This document shows, one piece after another, positions 1-7,926 of a DNA stretch of 64,000 bases. The translations under genes and the position numbers were made by a program. The notes beneath the pieces were generated by a model. That model was given only the letters and a program-made list of their open reading frames with translations, had not been told where the DNA came from and ran no database searches. Origin of the DNA: Paenibacillus auburnensis (GTDB lineage Bacteria; Bacillota; Bacilli; Paenibacillales; Paenibacillaceae); NCBI RefSeq assembly GCF_927798115.1, contig NZ_CAKMMG010000001.1:124001-188000 (forward strand), given 5' to 3'. How positions within the stretch are numbered: the stretch's first letter is position 1; the number at the start of each line of letters is the position of its first letter.

Positions 1-2
1 AC

Positions 3-113
3 ATTCTTGATCCGGCACTGGCTGAAGAAGTTAAGCTGGCAGCGGCTGGCATTACGCCGAATCAACCCCAGCGGCGCGGACCACAGCGGCCGGACAAAGC
101 GCATCGTAAATAA
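3..113 (+). CDS. C-terminal end of an unidentified protein (partial)
   Basis: The frame is open from the window edge and ends at TAA. The visible 36 residues are an acidic/alanine-rich stretch (DPALAEEVKLAAAG) followed by a basic Pro/Gln/Arg-rich tail ending in KAHRK. A perfect 10-bp hairpin follows within 30 bp, which fits the end of a transcription unit. The start lies outside the window and the tail carries no family-specific motif, so I do not assign a function. A competing frame over the same bases gives a less protein-like translation. Confidence 0.5.
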   Translation: MLDPALAEEVKLAAAGITPNQPQRRGPQRPDKAHRK

Positions 114-139
114 GATGCTGAGATATCGCTACATCATCA

Positions 140-170
140 GGAACACCCCGCAGGGGTGTTCCTTGAACTA
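140..170 (+). terminator. Hairpin terminator after the first partial gene
   Basis: Perfect 10-bp stem GGAACACCCC / GGGGTGTTCC with a 3-base loop at 140-162. The following tail (TTGAACTATTATTT) is only moderately T-rich, so termination may be partial. Confidence 0.6.
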
Positions 171-212
171 TTATTTCCCTAAATTCAGGTAACACAGCAG
201 GAGGACGGCAAC

Positions 213-1739
213 ATGGCGGCACAACTGCCCAGCACTTTCATAGAACGTATGAAGGAGCTGCTGGGAACGGAATATGAGCAATTTGCGGACACCTATAAGC
301 AAACACCTTATGGAGGTATCCGTGTCAATACACTGAAGATTACGGTCCAGGAGCTGCTGGAACGCTCGCCGTTTGAGCTCCAGCCCATTCCCTGGTGTCC
401 CACAGGATTCTATACGGAAGATGGGACAAGACCGGGCAAACATCCCTATTACCATGCCGGCTTATATTACATACAGGAACCGAGTGCCATGGCACCGGTT
501 GAGCTGCTTAATGTACAGCCGGGCGACCGTGTACTCGATCTGTGTGCCGCTCCAGGCGGTAAATCCACTCAGATTGCCGCCAAGCTGCAGGGCCAAGGGC
601 TGCTCATTAGTAACGATCTTCACCCGGAGCGGACCAAGGCTCTGGCCAAAAATCTGGAGCTGTACGGCGTCAGAAACGGCATTGTGCTGAACGAGAGCCC
701 GGATCGGATTGCCGCAGCTTTTCCGGGTTTTTTCGACCGTATTCTGATCGATGCGCCGTGCTCCGGCGAGGGCATGTTCCGCAAAGACGAAGATATGGTG
801 AAGCAGTGGGAGCCGGGAACCCCCCGGAAGTATGCCGATATGCAGCGGGATATACTACGTTCAGCCGCGGAAGCATTAACTCCAGGCGGAACGATAGTCT
901 ATTCGACTTGCACCTTTGCTCCCGAGGAAAATGAGGGTTCCATTCTGGAGTTTCTCGCCAGCCATCCGCAGTTTACAGCGGTTCCGGCTGGGGGGGCAGG
1001 CAGCTTCTCGCCGGGACTCGGTGAATTGCCCGAGGCAGCGCGGCTATGGCCGCATAAGGTCAAGGGCGAAGGCCATTTCATGGCGGTGCTCCGCCATGAC
1101 GGAAGCTCTGCTGCGCAGGGAGATACCGGGAACGCGGACACCGCGCTCCCGGTTTCCGTGCACAGCAAGAGGGGAAAGGCTCCGATGGCGGCCAAAGCGC
1201 CTGGCGGCAGAGGGGATGGCGGACGCGGAGGCAAAGGCGGACGCGCTTCAGGCAAAGGCAGCGCACCGAAGGGACGCGAGCCGCAGGGTTCCGGGGAAGA
1301 GGCTGCGCTTGCAGCATTTGCCGAGTTCTGCAGGGAGCAGCTTGGCTGGCAGCCGGATGGTTGTCCGGTGATGTTCGGCGACCACCTGTACATCTCCCCG
1401 CTGCCAAAAGAAGCGCTGGATGGACTGAAGACCATCCGCCCGGGCTGGTATGTAGGCCATGTGCGCAGCGGCAGGTTTATACCTGGCCATCCGCTGGCTA
1501 CTGCGCTGAAGCCGTCTGAGTGCTGCCGCAGCCTGTCTCTGTCCAGCGGGAACGGCGAGGCGGTGTCCTATCTGAAAGGCGAAACGCTGGCTATTCCTGA
1601 ACAACGCCTGTCCGTGAAGCCCGAAAGTACAAGCAAGGGCTATGTACTTGTCTGTATCGACGGTTTCAGTGCCGGCTGGGCGAAATGGCAGGAAGGTATG
1701 CTTAAGAATGAATATCCCGCAGGCTGGAGGTGGACTTAA
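213..1739 (+). CDS. RsmF/NOP2/Sun-family rRNA cytosine-C5 methyltransferase (paralogue 1)
   Basis: Predicted SAM-dependent 16S rRNA m5C methyltransferase, 508 aa, cytoplasmic. The SAM-binding motif DLCAAPGGKST is at residues 109-119. The family's two cysteines are both present: C183 in DAPCSGEG (motif IV) and C233 in STCTF (motif VI), used for product release and nucleophilic attack on the base. A Gly/Arg/Lys-rich linker (about residues 298-362) separates the catalytic core from a C-terminal RsmF-type RNA-binding domain. The ATG at 213 follows AGGAGGA at good spacing. It lies 3 bp upstream of a pseudouridine synthase gene, so the two are probably co-transcribed as an rRNA-modification pair. 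A second paralogue lies at 3839-5236 on the opposite strand and lacks the basic linker. The exact target cytosine cannot be told from sequence. Confidence 0.93.
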   Translation: MAAQLPSTFIERMKELLGTEYEQFADTYKQTPYGGIRVNTLKITVQELLERSPFELQPIPWCPTGFYTEDGTRPGKHPYYHAGLYYIQEPSAMAPVELLNVQPGDRVLDLCAAPGGKSTQIAAKLQGQGLLISNDLHPERTKALAKNLELYGVRNGIVLNESPDRIAAAFPGFFDRILIDAPCSGEGMFRKDEDMVKQWEPGTPRKYADMQRDILRSAAEALTPGGTIVYSTCTFAPEENEGSILEFLASHPQFTAVPAGGAGSFSPGLGELPEAARLWPHKVKGEGHFMAVLRHDGSSAAQGDTGNADTALPVSVHSKRGKAPMAAKAPGGRGDGGRGGKGGRASGKGSAPKGREPQGSGEEAALAAFAEFCREQLGWQPDGCPVMFGDHLYISPLPKEALDGLKTIRPGWYVGHVRSGRFIPGHPLATALKPSECCRSLSLSSGNGEAVSYLKGETLAIPEQRLSVKPESTSKGYVLVCIDGFSAGWAKWQEGMLKNEYPAGWRWT

Positions 1740-1742
1740 GGC

Positions 1743-2522
1743 ATGAGCGCACCAGGAAATAAGAAACAACGGATTGATAAAGTGCTGTCCCATATGGGCA
1801 TTGGCTCCCGAAGTGATATTCGCAAACAAGCGAAGCAGGGACTAATCACTGTGAACGGTGCTGTGGTCAAAGACAGCGGTTTTCATGTTGACCCCTATAA
1901 AGACAAGATTGAGGTGGCCGGTGAACCGGTCCGCTACCGTGAATATGTGTATTTGATGATGAATAAGCCGCCTGGCGTATTGTCTGCCACTGAAGACAAA
2001 AGGGACCGGACCGTGCTTGATTTGTTAAAGCCGGAGCACGCGCAGTTCGAACCGTTTCCTGTCGGCAGGCTGGACAAGGATACCGTCGGACTATTGCTGC
2101 TCACCAATGACGGCAAGCTTGCCCATGAGCTGCTCTCCCCGCGCAAGCATGTGCCAAAGACCTATGAGGCCACGGTAGAGGGAGAGGTGGATGCCGATGA
2201 TGTCGCGGCATTTGCCGCCGGGGTCGAGTTGGAGGACGGTTATGTCACACTACCCGCACAATTAACGATTCTCAGCCGGGAACGCGGCAGTAAGACGATC
2301 TCGCAGATCTCTCTTACCATAACGGAAGGGAAATTCCATCAGGTGAAGCGGATGTTCATCGCCGTAGGAAAAAAGGTGACTTTTTTGAAGCGGGTATCGA
2401 TGGGGGAATTAAAGCTGGATGAAAGTCTGCCGCTGGGTGCCTGCCGGGAGTTAACTGCTGCGGAACTGGAGCTGTTGACAGCAGCAGATGGAGCGGCAGA
2501 TCTGACACCGGAGTCTCGCTAG
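1743..2522 (+). CDS. RsuA/RluB-family rRNA pseudouridine synthase
   Basis: Predicted to isomerise a uridine of rRNA to pseudouridine; 259 aa. An N-terminal S4 RNA-binding domain (about residues 8-55, RIDKVLSHMGIGSRSDIRK) precedes the catalytic core, with the signature GRLDKDTVGL at 108-117 and the catalytic aspartate at D111. The length fits small-subunit enzymes of the RsuA group. The ATG at 1743 is 3 bp after the upstream methyltransferase stop and uses the GGAGGTG inside that gene, which supports translational coupling. Placement beside an RsmF-like enzyme favours a 16S target, but a RluB/RluE-type 23S role cannot be excluded. Confidence 0.92.
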   Translation: MSAPGNKKQRIDKVLSHMGIGSRSDIRKQAKQGLITVNGAVVKDSGFHVDPYKDKIEVAGEPVRYREYVYLMMNKPPGVLSATEDKRDRTVLDLLKPEHAQFEPFPVGRLDKDTVGLLLLTNDGKLAHELLSPRKHVPKTYEATVEGEVDADDVAAFAAGVELEDGYVTLPAQLTILSRERGSKTISQISLTITEGKFHQVKRMFIAVGKKVTFLKRVSMGELKLDESLPLGACRELTAAELELLTAADGAADLTPESR

Positions 2523-2560
2523 GCGATTTAATACAGGCTTAATTAAAGTGCGATTTCTCG

Positions 2561-2591
2561 TTGACCGGACTTTGGTAAGCTTGCTTAATAT
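2561..2591 (+). promoter_or_regulatory. Possible promoter for the HAD hydrolase gene
   Basis: TTGACC at 2561-2566 and TAATAT at 2586-2591, with a 19-bp spacer that is longer than ideal. It is the best sigma-A-like pair in the gap between the pseudouridine synthase and the HAD gene. Confidence 0.35.
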
Positions 2592-2631
2592 ATAGGCGAT
2601 ATGATAAACAGACAGACAAGGATGGTGGGGT

Positions 2632-3429
2632 ATGAAATACAAACTGATTGCATTAGATGTGGATGGAACACTGCTGAACGATGATCATCACTTAAGCGAT
2701 GAGAATAAAGAAGCGATTGCCGAGGTTACACAGAGGGGCGGACAAATTGTACTATGTACGGGCCGTAGTCCGCAGAATTCAATTCCTTTTATGGAAGAGC
2801 TGGGATTGACCGGGTATGTGCTTGGACACAACGGTGGAGCGACCGTATCGGTAAGTGACCGTAAAGTGCTTGATCAATATGGCATGGACGGACGTGGCCT
2901 GGACCCGTACATCGAATATTGCCGGAAGCATAATATACATTTCGATGTCAGTACCGCCTTTGAGATGTATGTTGATAATGCGGATAATCTGACCAAGGAA
3001 GCTCATTTCATGTATGAGCATTTCCGGATCGTCCCGGCGTCACTGCCTGCCTGGGAGGAATTCCGCGAACCGATTGTCAAATTCACGGTATTCACGCAAG
3101 CAGACATTTTGGATGAAGCAATGCGCGAATGGGGGACCTGGACCCAGCAGTACAACCTCCAGCGCAGCGGAGAGTTTTTTGCTGATTTTATGCATCATGA
3201 AGCGTCCAAAGGCAATGCGCTGAAGAACCTTGCAGCGAGGCTCGGAATTCAACGGGAAGAAGTGCTGTCTATCGGGAATTATTATAATGATATTTCTATG
3301 CTGACTTATGCGGGTCTGGGAATTGCGATGGAGAATTCACCGCTTGAGGTCAAAGCGGCTGCAGATGCAGTTACGGGTACGAATAACGAAAATGGCGTGC
3401 GTGACGCACTTTTAAAATATTGTCTATAG
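2632..3429 (+). CDS. Cof-type HAD-superfamily IIB phosphatase
   Basis: Predicted Mg2+-dependent phosphatase of small phosphorylated metabolites, 265 aa, cytoplasmic. Motif I is DVDGTLLND at residues 9-17 (nucleophile D9, general acid D11), followed by LCTGR (motif II region) and a type IIB cap. Near the C-terminus motif IV reads GNYYND rather than the usual GDxxND, so the first of the two motif-IV acidic residues is Asn. The last aspartate is kept, so activity may persist with altered metal binding. The ATG is preceded by GGTGGGG. The gene is monocistronic, closed by a strong terminator. The substrate cannot be inferred. Confidence 0.9.
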   Translation: MKYKLIALDVDGTLLNDDHHLSDENKEAIAEVTQRGGQIVLCTGRSPQNSIPFMEELGLTGYVLGHNGGATVSVSDRKVLDQYGMDGRGLDPYIEYCRKHNIHFDVSTAFEMYVDNADNLTKEAHFMYEHFRIVPASLPAWEEFREPIVKFTVFTQADILDEAMREWGTWTQQYNLQRSGEFFADFMHHEASKGNALKNLAARLGIQREEVLSIGNYYNDISMLTYAGLGIAMENSPLEVKAAADAVTGTNNENGVRDALLKYCL

Positions 3430-3450
3430 CCCTCATTTAAATCGAAGCAA

Positions 3451-3491
3451 AGCATAAACCGGTGCCGGACGGCGTTAGTTTATGCTTTTTT
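3451..3491 (+). terminator. Rho-independent terminator after the HAD gene
   Basis: Stem AGCATAAAC / GTTTATGCT (3451-3459 with 3478-3486) followed by a run of six T. Confidence 0.85.
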
Positions 3492-3570
3492 GTTTCATGT
3501 GCCGGATTGTTGCAATGGGGGGCCAAACCGGTATTTATCAAGAAGCGGTTCTGATAGTAATCCACATGCA

Positions 3571-3613
3571 AAAAAGCGGCTGTTCCGCCCTGTTTAGGGC
3601 GGTACGGCCGCTT
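3571..3613 (-). terminator. Rho-independent terminator of the YjcZ-like gene
   Basis: On the minus strand the interrupted stem AAGCGGC..CCGCCCT / AGGGCGG..GCCGCTT ends in six T (the A run at 3570-3575). It sits 31 bp downstream of the 29-codon minus-strand gene. Confidence 0.8.
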
Positions 3614-3643
3614 GCTGTCACTGTTGCATTGTCTCGGATGGAA

Positions 3644-3733
3644 TTAGACAAACAATGAACGGGAAATGATGACGAGCAAAATGAAGAGTACCAAAATCGC
3701 ACCGGTCGATGTGAAGCCTGGCATTGTACCCAT
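3644..3733 (-). CDS. YjcZ-family small sporulation-type membrane protein
   Basis: A 29-codon gene on the minus strand: ATG at 3733-3731, stop TAA at 3646-3644. The peptide starts MGTMPGFTSTGAILVLF and ends RSLFV, with a hydrophobic core ILVLFILLVII. This matches the YjcZ family of very short proteins seen in spore-formers: a Gly-rich start, then one hydrophobic helix ending in a few polar residues. A near-ideal AAGGGAGGA lies 7 bases before the ATG, and a dedicated hairpin terminator follows. It is probably a single-span membrane or spore-associated peptide whose biochemical role is unknown even in characterised relatives. Confidence 0.8.
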   Translation of the reverse strand: MGTMPGFTSTGAILVLFILLVIISRSLFV

Positions 3734-3838
3734 GTCTGATTCCTCCCTTAACTCATGTCTAGGTCCCATTGCCGTGCTCTTGGCTCCGGCTTTCCTGGGA
3801 TAATGACATCATATGCGAAGGAAGGCCTTGTGAACTGG

Positions 3839-5236
3839 TCAGTTGCCTAACCCGCCGTCAAGATGGGCTTTCAGAATTCTGAGTCCTTTAGGCAGATGAT
3901 TCTTAAGCTGGCCGGAGCTGGCTTTGCCCCAGCTGACCGGCAGGCCGTCTACCGTAACAAGCGTCCAGCCGTGCAGCTCTGGCGGAACCGGCAGGCTTTC
4001 GCCTCGCAGCCAGGCCTGAATATCCATACTGTCCGCAGCCAAATCAAAGCTGCGCGCTGCCTGCTCAGGTTTCAGTGCCATTGCCAGGGCATGGGCGGGT
4101 TCAATCCGGTTCTTCTTCAGGTGGGCGATATGCAGGCCGGCACGGGGAACCTTGAGACCTTCCAGCAGGCCGGTATGCAGACGCTCATTAAAAGAATCAG
4201 GCAGCAGGTATAATGATTCACCGAATAGGAGGGGCACGCCCTGCCCGGTAAAACCGGGAAGTTCGGCCGCGGCCCAGTCCATGAATTGCTGATAGGCATC
4301 CCGGACGGAGGACATGAGCCGGGGGCCGTTTTTGCCCCGGCCGTCATTTCGTTTGCTGCGGGGACTCCCGCTTTCCTCAGAGGCTGCTTTACGCAGCAGC
4401 GCGACAAAATGTCCTTCGCCTTTTTCCAGATGCGGCCAGAGCCTTTTTTGCGTGATCAGCTGCATGTCTGGATAAGCTGCTGTAAATCTGGCAAGAGTCT
4501 CCTCATTTTCTTGGCGGTTGAACGTGCAGGTTGAGTAGGCCATAGTGCCGCCGGGCTTCAGCATGAGGTAGGCATCCTGTAAAATATCCCACTGTCTTTC
4601 GGCACACATCTTCACATGCTCAGGTGACCATTCGCTGACGGCGTCGGGGTCTTTTCGGAACATGCCTTCCCCCGAACAGGGTGCATCGAGCATAATCCGG
4701 TCAAAGACCTCCGGGAACCGCCGCGACAATTCCCCCGGACTGCTGCTTGTCACCAGTGCGTTCGAAATACCTAGCCGCTCGACGTTTTCAGCCAGAATTT
4801 TCGCCCGTTCGGGATGTATCTCATTTGATACAAGCAGTCCTTGTCCCTGCATCAAAGATGCGAGATGCGTAGTTTTACCGCCGGGCGCTGCAGCCAGATC
4901 AAGCACGGTTTCACCGGGGAGCGGAGCTAGCAGCTCGGCGGCGGACATTGCAGACGGTTCCTGAATATAATATAATCCGGCGGAATGATAAGGATGTCTG
5001 CCCGGACGGGCAGGATCTTCATAGTAATAGCCTGTGGGGCACCACGGAACCGGAGTCAGGCCAAACAGTGAAATTGCATGCGCAGCAGGGCCGCTGCCGG
5101 GAGCAGCTTTTAAAGAATTGAGCCGCAAACCTTGAGTCCTCGCCATATTATAGCTGTGCAGAAAAGCGTCCGCCTCCTGCCCCAGCATCTCTTTCATGGC
5201 AGTGGTAAAAGCGGCGGGCAGCCGTTCTTCCTTCAT
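3839..5236 (-). CDS. RsmF/NOP2/Sun-family rRNA cytosine-C5 methyltransferase (paralogue 2)
   Basis: A 465-aa paralogue of the methyltransferase at 213-1739, on the opposite strand. The SAM site DLAAAPGGK is at residues 113-121; both catalytic cysteines are present, C187 in DAPCSGEG and C237 in STCTF. The shared N-terminal block PWCPTGxY...AGLYYIQEPSAM supports common ancestry with paralogue 1. It differs by a much shorter basic linker (about residues 285-300) before the C-terminal RsmF-like domain. The ATG at 5236 follows AGAGGAGAATGACTT. It stands alone, divergent from the glycosyltransferase. The two copies probably modify different cytosines (inference). Confidence 0.92.
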   Translation of the reverse strand: MKEERLPAAFTTAMKEMLGQEADAFLHSYNMARTQGLRLNSLKAAPGSGPAAHAISLFGLTPVPWCPTGYYYEDPARPGRHPYHSAGLYYIQEPSAMSAAELLAPLPGETVLDLAAAPGGKTTHLASLMQGQGLLVSNEIHPERAKILAENVERLGISNALVTSSSPGELSRRFPEVFDRIMLDAPCSGEGMFRKDPDAVSEWSPEHVKMCAERQWDILQDAYLMLKPGGTMAYSTCTFNRQENEETLARFTAAYPDMQLITQKRLWPHLEKGEGHFVALLRKAASEESGSPRSKRNDGRGKNGPRLMSSVRDAYQQFMDWAAAELPGFTGQGVPLLFGESLYLLPDSFNERLHTGLLEGLKVPRAGLHIAHLKKNRIEPAHALAMALKPEQAARSFDLAADSMDIQAWLRGESLPVPPELHGWTLVTVDGLPVSWGKASSGQLKNHLPKGLRILKAHLDGGLGN

Positions 5237-5420
5237 AAGTCATTCTCCTCTAGTTAATTTCAAAACAGGCTCAAGTGTTCTTATTCCTTGCTGTTTCAGG
5301 TGGATACCGATAAAATCATGGTATGGGACCTAAGCGTGCCTGTAAATGTACATATATACAACTATATCATAATTGCCGGGTCTCACTGTAATCAGGGCAA
5401 TCGAAAAGGGGATGTACCTT

Positions 5421-6557
5421 ATGAATTTGCTGCAAGCGCTATTCTTCCCACCGGAGCAGCCCGGTGGCGTATCTTCTATGATCCCTTATCTGCAGGAGCG
5501 GTTCCGTTCCAGCCGCTGGGATATGGATTTATTCTGGCTGCCCAAGCGAATTCGGGGCAAGGGACGCGAAGAGATTGTCTTTGAGACATTTGACTGGACA
5601 GTGTACGGCGAAAGTCCGGTTGTGCAAAAATATATTCAGACCTACCGCGATTATATCTGGTGGACGAAGCTGCGGATGAATAAGCAGTATGATCTCATCC
5701 ATGCCCATCATCCGATTGCAGGACTGGCGATGAAAAAAATCTATCCGGACATTCCACTCATTCAAACGCTGCATTCTAGCTATGAACGCGAGCTGATTTT
5801 GAATGGTGTGATTGAAGAGGGCGGCGTGGAGCATCAGTTTCTGGTGTCCATTTACCGCGAGCTGGAGCATGCCAGCGACCGTCTGATGACGGTATCGCGA
5901 TCGTTCGCCGACTATTTAGCGCCTTATATTGATCATCCTGATCAGATCGGCATTATTCCCAACGGTTTTGATGAAAAAAGATTTAAACCGGTGCCGCATG
6001 ACAACAGCATTCCGCAACTGGTGACAGTCACCCGCCTGGTGCCGGCGAAAGGGATTGATACCTTATTTAAAGCCTGTGCAGAGCTGAAAAGCCGCGGCCA
6101 TGAATATGTGTTGCATATTATCGGGGACGGACCTTCACGGGCTGAGCTGGAGCTGCTCGCGCAGGAGCTCGGGATTTATAATGAAACTATTTTTTACGGG
6201 TATACGCTGCATCCGGAAGAGTTTATGCCGTTCTTTGATATCTTTGTATTGCCGTCACGCGCAGAAGCATTCGGTTCGGTGTTTGCGGAAGCTGCGCTTA
6301 GCTGTCTTGCTCTGGTAGGCACGAATGTAGGCGGGATTCCCGAACAGATTGAGGACGGGGTGAACGGCCTGCTGGTGAATCCGGAAGACCAGCTGGCGCT
6401 TGCGGATGCGCTGGAAAAGGTGATTACCGATCCGGGCTACCGCTATGAGCTGTCGAGATCTGCATGGGATAAAGCGAAGAGCCTCTATTCTCTGACCCGT
6501 GTCGCCAATGAGCTCAAGAAAATCTATTTGCAGTATCAGCCGGGAACGAAAGGGTGA
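5421..6557 (+). CDS. GT4-family glycosyltransferase (GT-B fold)
   Basis: Predicted retaining glycosyltransferase, 378 aa from the chosen ATG. The start at 5421 is preferred because AAAAGGGG lies 9 bases upstream; in-frame starts at 5412 (ATG) and 5373 (TTG) lack suitable spacing. The N-terminal half has the acceptor-side Rossmann domain (YDLIHAHHPIAG). The C-terminal half has the donor-binding features VTRLVPAKGIDTL, GDGPSRAEL and PSRAEAFGSVFAEA, the last carrying the EX7E pair. No signal peptide or membrane span, so cytoplasmic or membrane-peripheral. It is followed 4 bp later by yhaO-like and yhaN-like genes, possibly co-transcribed, though the functional link is unclear. Donor and acceptor sugars are unknown. 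Confidence 0.88.
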   Translation: MNLLQALFFPPEQPGGVSSMIPYLQERFRSSRWDMDLFWLPKRIRGKGREEIVFETFDWTVYGESPVVQKYIQTYRDYIWWTKLRMNKQYDLIHAHHPIAGLAMKKIYPDIPLIQTLHSSYERELILNGVIEEGGVEHQFLVSIYRELEHASDRLMTVSRSFADYLAPYIDHPDQIGIIPNGFDEKRFKPVPHDNSIPQLVTVTRLVPAKGIDTLFKACAELKSRGHEYVLHIIGDGPSRAELELLAQELGIYNETIFYGYTLHPEEFMPFFDIFVLPSRAEAFGSVFAEAALSCLALVGTNVGGIPEQIEDGVNGLLVNPEDQLALADALEKVITDPGYRYELSRSAWDKAKSLYSLTRVANELKKIYLQYQPGTKG

Positions 6558-6561
6558 GCAG

Positions 6562-7926
6562 ATGATTCCTTTCCGTTTTCTGCATGCTGCGGATCTGCAT
6601 CTGGACAGCCGGTTTGCCGGGCTTTCGCAGCTTCCGCAAGCTATACGCTCCTATTTACGGGAATCCACCTTCGCCGCCCTCGGGCGGCTTGTTGGCGTAG
6701 CTATTGAGGAGAAAGTTGATTTCGTTGTGATCAGCGGCGATGTATATGATGTCTCTGACGCATCACTGCAGGGCCAGCTGCGTTTTTATGAGGCGCTGAA
6801 GGAACTGGGTGCCCACGGCATCCATGTCTATCTCATTCATGGCAATCATGATCCGCTCGATGGACCCCGCCTGCAAATGGAGCTGCCGGAGCACGTTACT
6901 GTGTTTGGGGCCGGAGAGCCGGGACAAGCCGTTGCCTGCCGCCGCAGCGACAGCAGAGAGGTCGCTGTAATCAGCGGGATTTCCTATCCCACCGCTAAGG
7001 TGACAGAGAATACGGCATTGTTGTTCAACCGCAAGCCGGGGAGTACCTTGTTCCATATCGCTTTACTCCACGGAAATGTGGATGGTGATCTGCAGCATGA
7101 AACCTATTCACCGTGCAGCCGCAAGGATCTGATCGGACGCGGATTCGATTATTGGGCGCTGGGCCATATCCATAAACGCAGCATTCTGCACGAGAATCCT
7201 GTAATCGTCTATCCGGGCAATATCCAGGGGCGTAGTGTCAAAGAAACCGGCCCTAAAGGCTGCTATGTTGTCGAAGTGAATGAAGAAGGGTATGCACAGC
7301 TCCGCTTCCGTGAACTCGATTCTGTCCGCTGGCAGGTGCGGGAAATTCCGATTGAAGGTCTGGCGGACGAAGCGGAATGGACACGGGCTGTGGAACAGGC
7401 GGTGGAAGATATCCGGGAAGAGCTTCCGCAGCTGATGTCTGTCGTGCGCTTCCGGCTCACCGGCAGGGGCAATGTACACCGGATACTGTCGGAAAAAGGA
7501 GCTGCAGCCGATCTGCTTACCGAGCTGCAGCGGCGGGAAACGGTCCGGGCCGAACGCAGTGAGTATGCCGGACTCGTCTGGACCGAAGGTTTCTCGGTGG
7601 AAACCGGGCTGTCAATTGACCGGGAACGATTGCTTCAGGAGGACAGTTTCCTCGGTGAAATGTTGCGGCTCTCCAGGCATAGCGGACAATCTGCGGAAGG
7701 GCTGGATGACCTGCTCTCTGCTGCGCTGAAGCCGCTGATGGAGAACCGGGAGCTGCGTAGGCTGCTCGCCGGCGCCGGAGAAGAAGAGAAGCTGGGGTGG
7801 CTGACCAGTGCTGCAGAGCTCGGTATTACCCTGCTTAGCGGCGTGGAGGACGAGGGCGGGGCAGCAGGGCCCATGTTCTCCAATGGAGCGGCTGCTGCCC
7901 GGCATGAGCGGGAGGCTGAAGAATGA
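6562..7926 (+). CDS. yhaO: YhaO/SbcD-like DNA repair metallophosphoesterase
   Basis: Predicted Mn2+-dependent nuclease subunit of an Mre11/Rad50-like pair, 454 aa from the ATG at 6562 (GGGTGA upstream). Calcineurin-like metal-binding motifs appear in order: HAADLHLDS (D11, H13), SGDVYD, HGNHDP, LLHGN and GHIHKR. The C-terminal half is the less conserved capping/ATPase-docking region. The stop overlaps the start of the 1141-aa SMC-like ATPase by 4 bp (ATGA), the normal arrangement of yhaO-yhaN in Bacillus and sbcD-sbcC elsewhere. It probably acts at DNA ends on the nucleoid. Confidence 0.88.
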   Translation: MIPFRFLHAADLHLDSRFAGLSQLPQAIRSYLRESTFAALGRLVGVAIEEKVDFVVISGDVYDVSDASLQGQLRFYEALKELGAHGIHVYLIHGNHDPLDGPRLQMELPEHVTVFGAGEPGQAVACRRSDSREVAVISGISYPTAKVTENTALLFNRKPGSTLFHIALLHGNVDGDLQHETYSPCSRKDLIGRGFDYWALGHIHKRSILHENPVIVYPGNIQGRSVKETGPKGCYVVEVNEEGYAQLRFRELDSVRWQVREIPIEGLADEAEWTRAVEQAVEDIREELPQLMSVVRFRLTGRGNVHRILSEKGAAADLLTELQRRETVRAERSEYAGLVWTEGFSVETGLSIDRERLLQEDSFLGEMLRLSRHSGQSAEGLDDLLSAALKPLMENRELRRLLAGAGEEEKLGWLTSAAELGITLLSGVEDEGGAAGPMFSNGAAAARHEREAEE

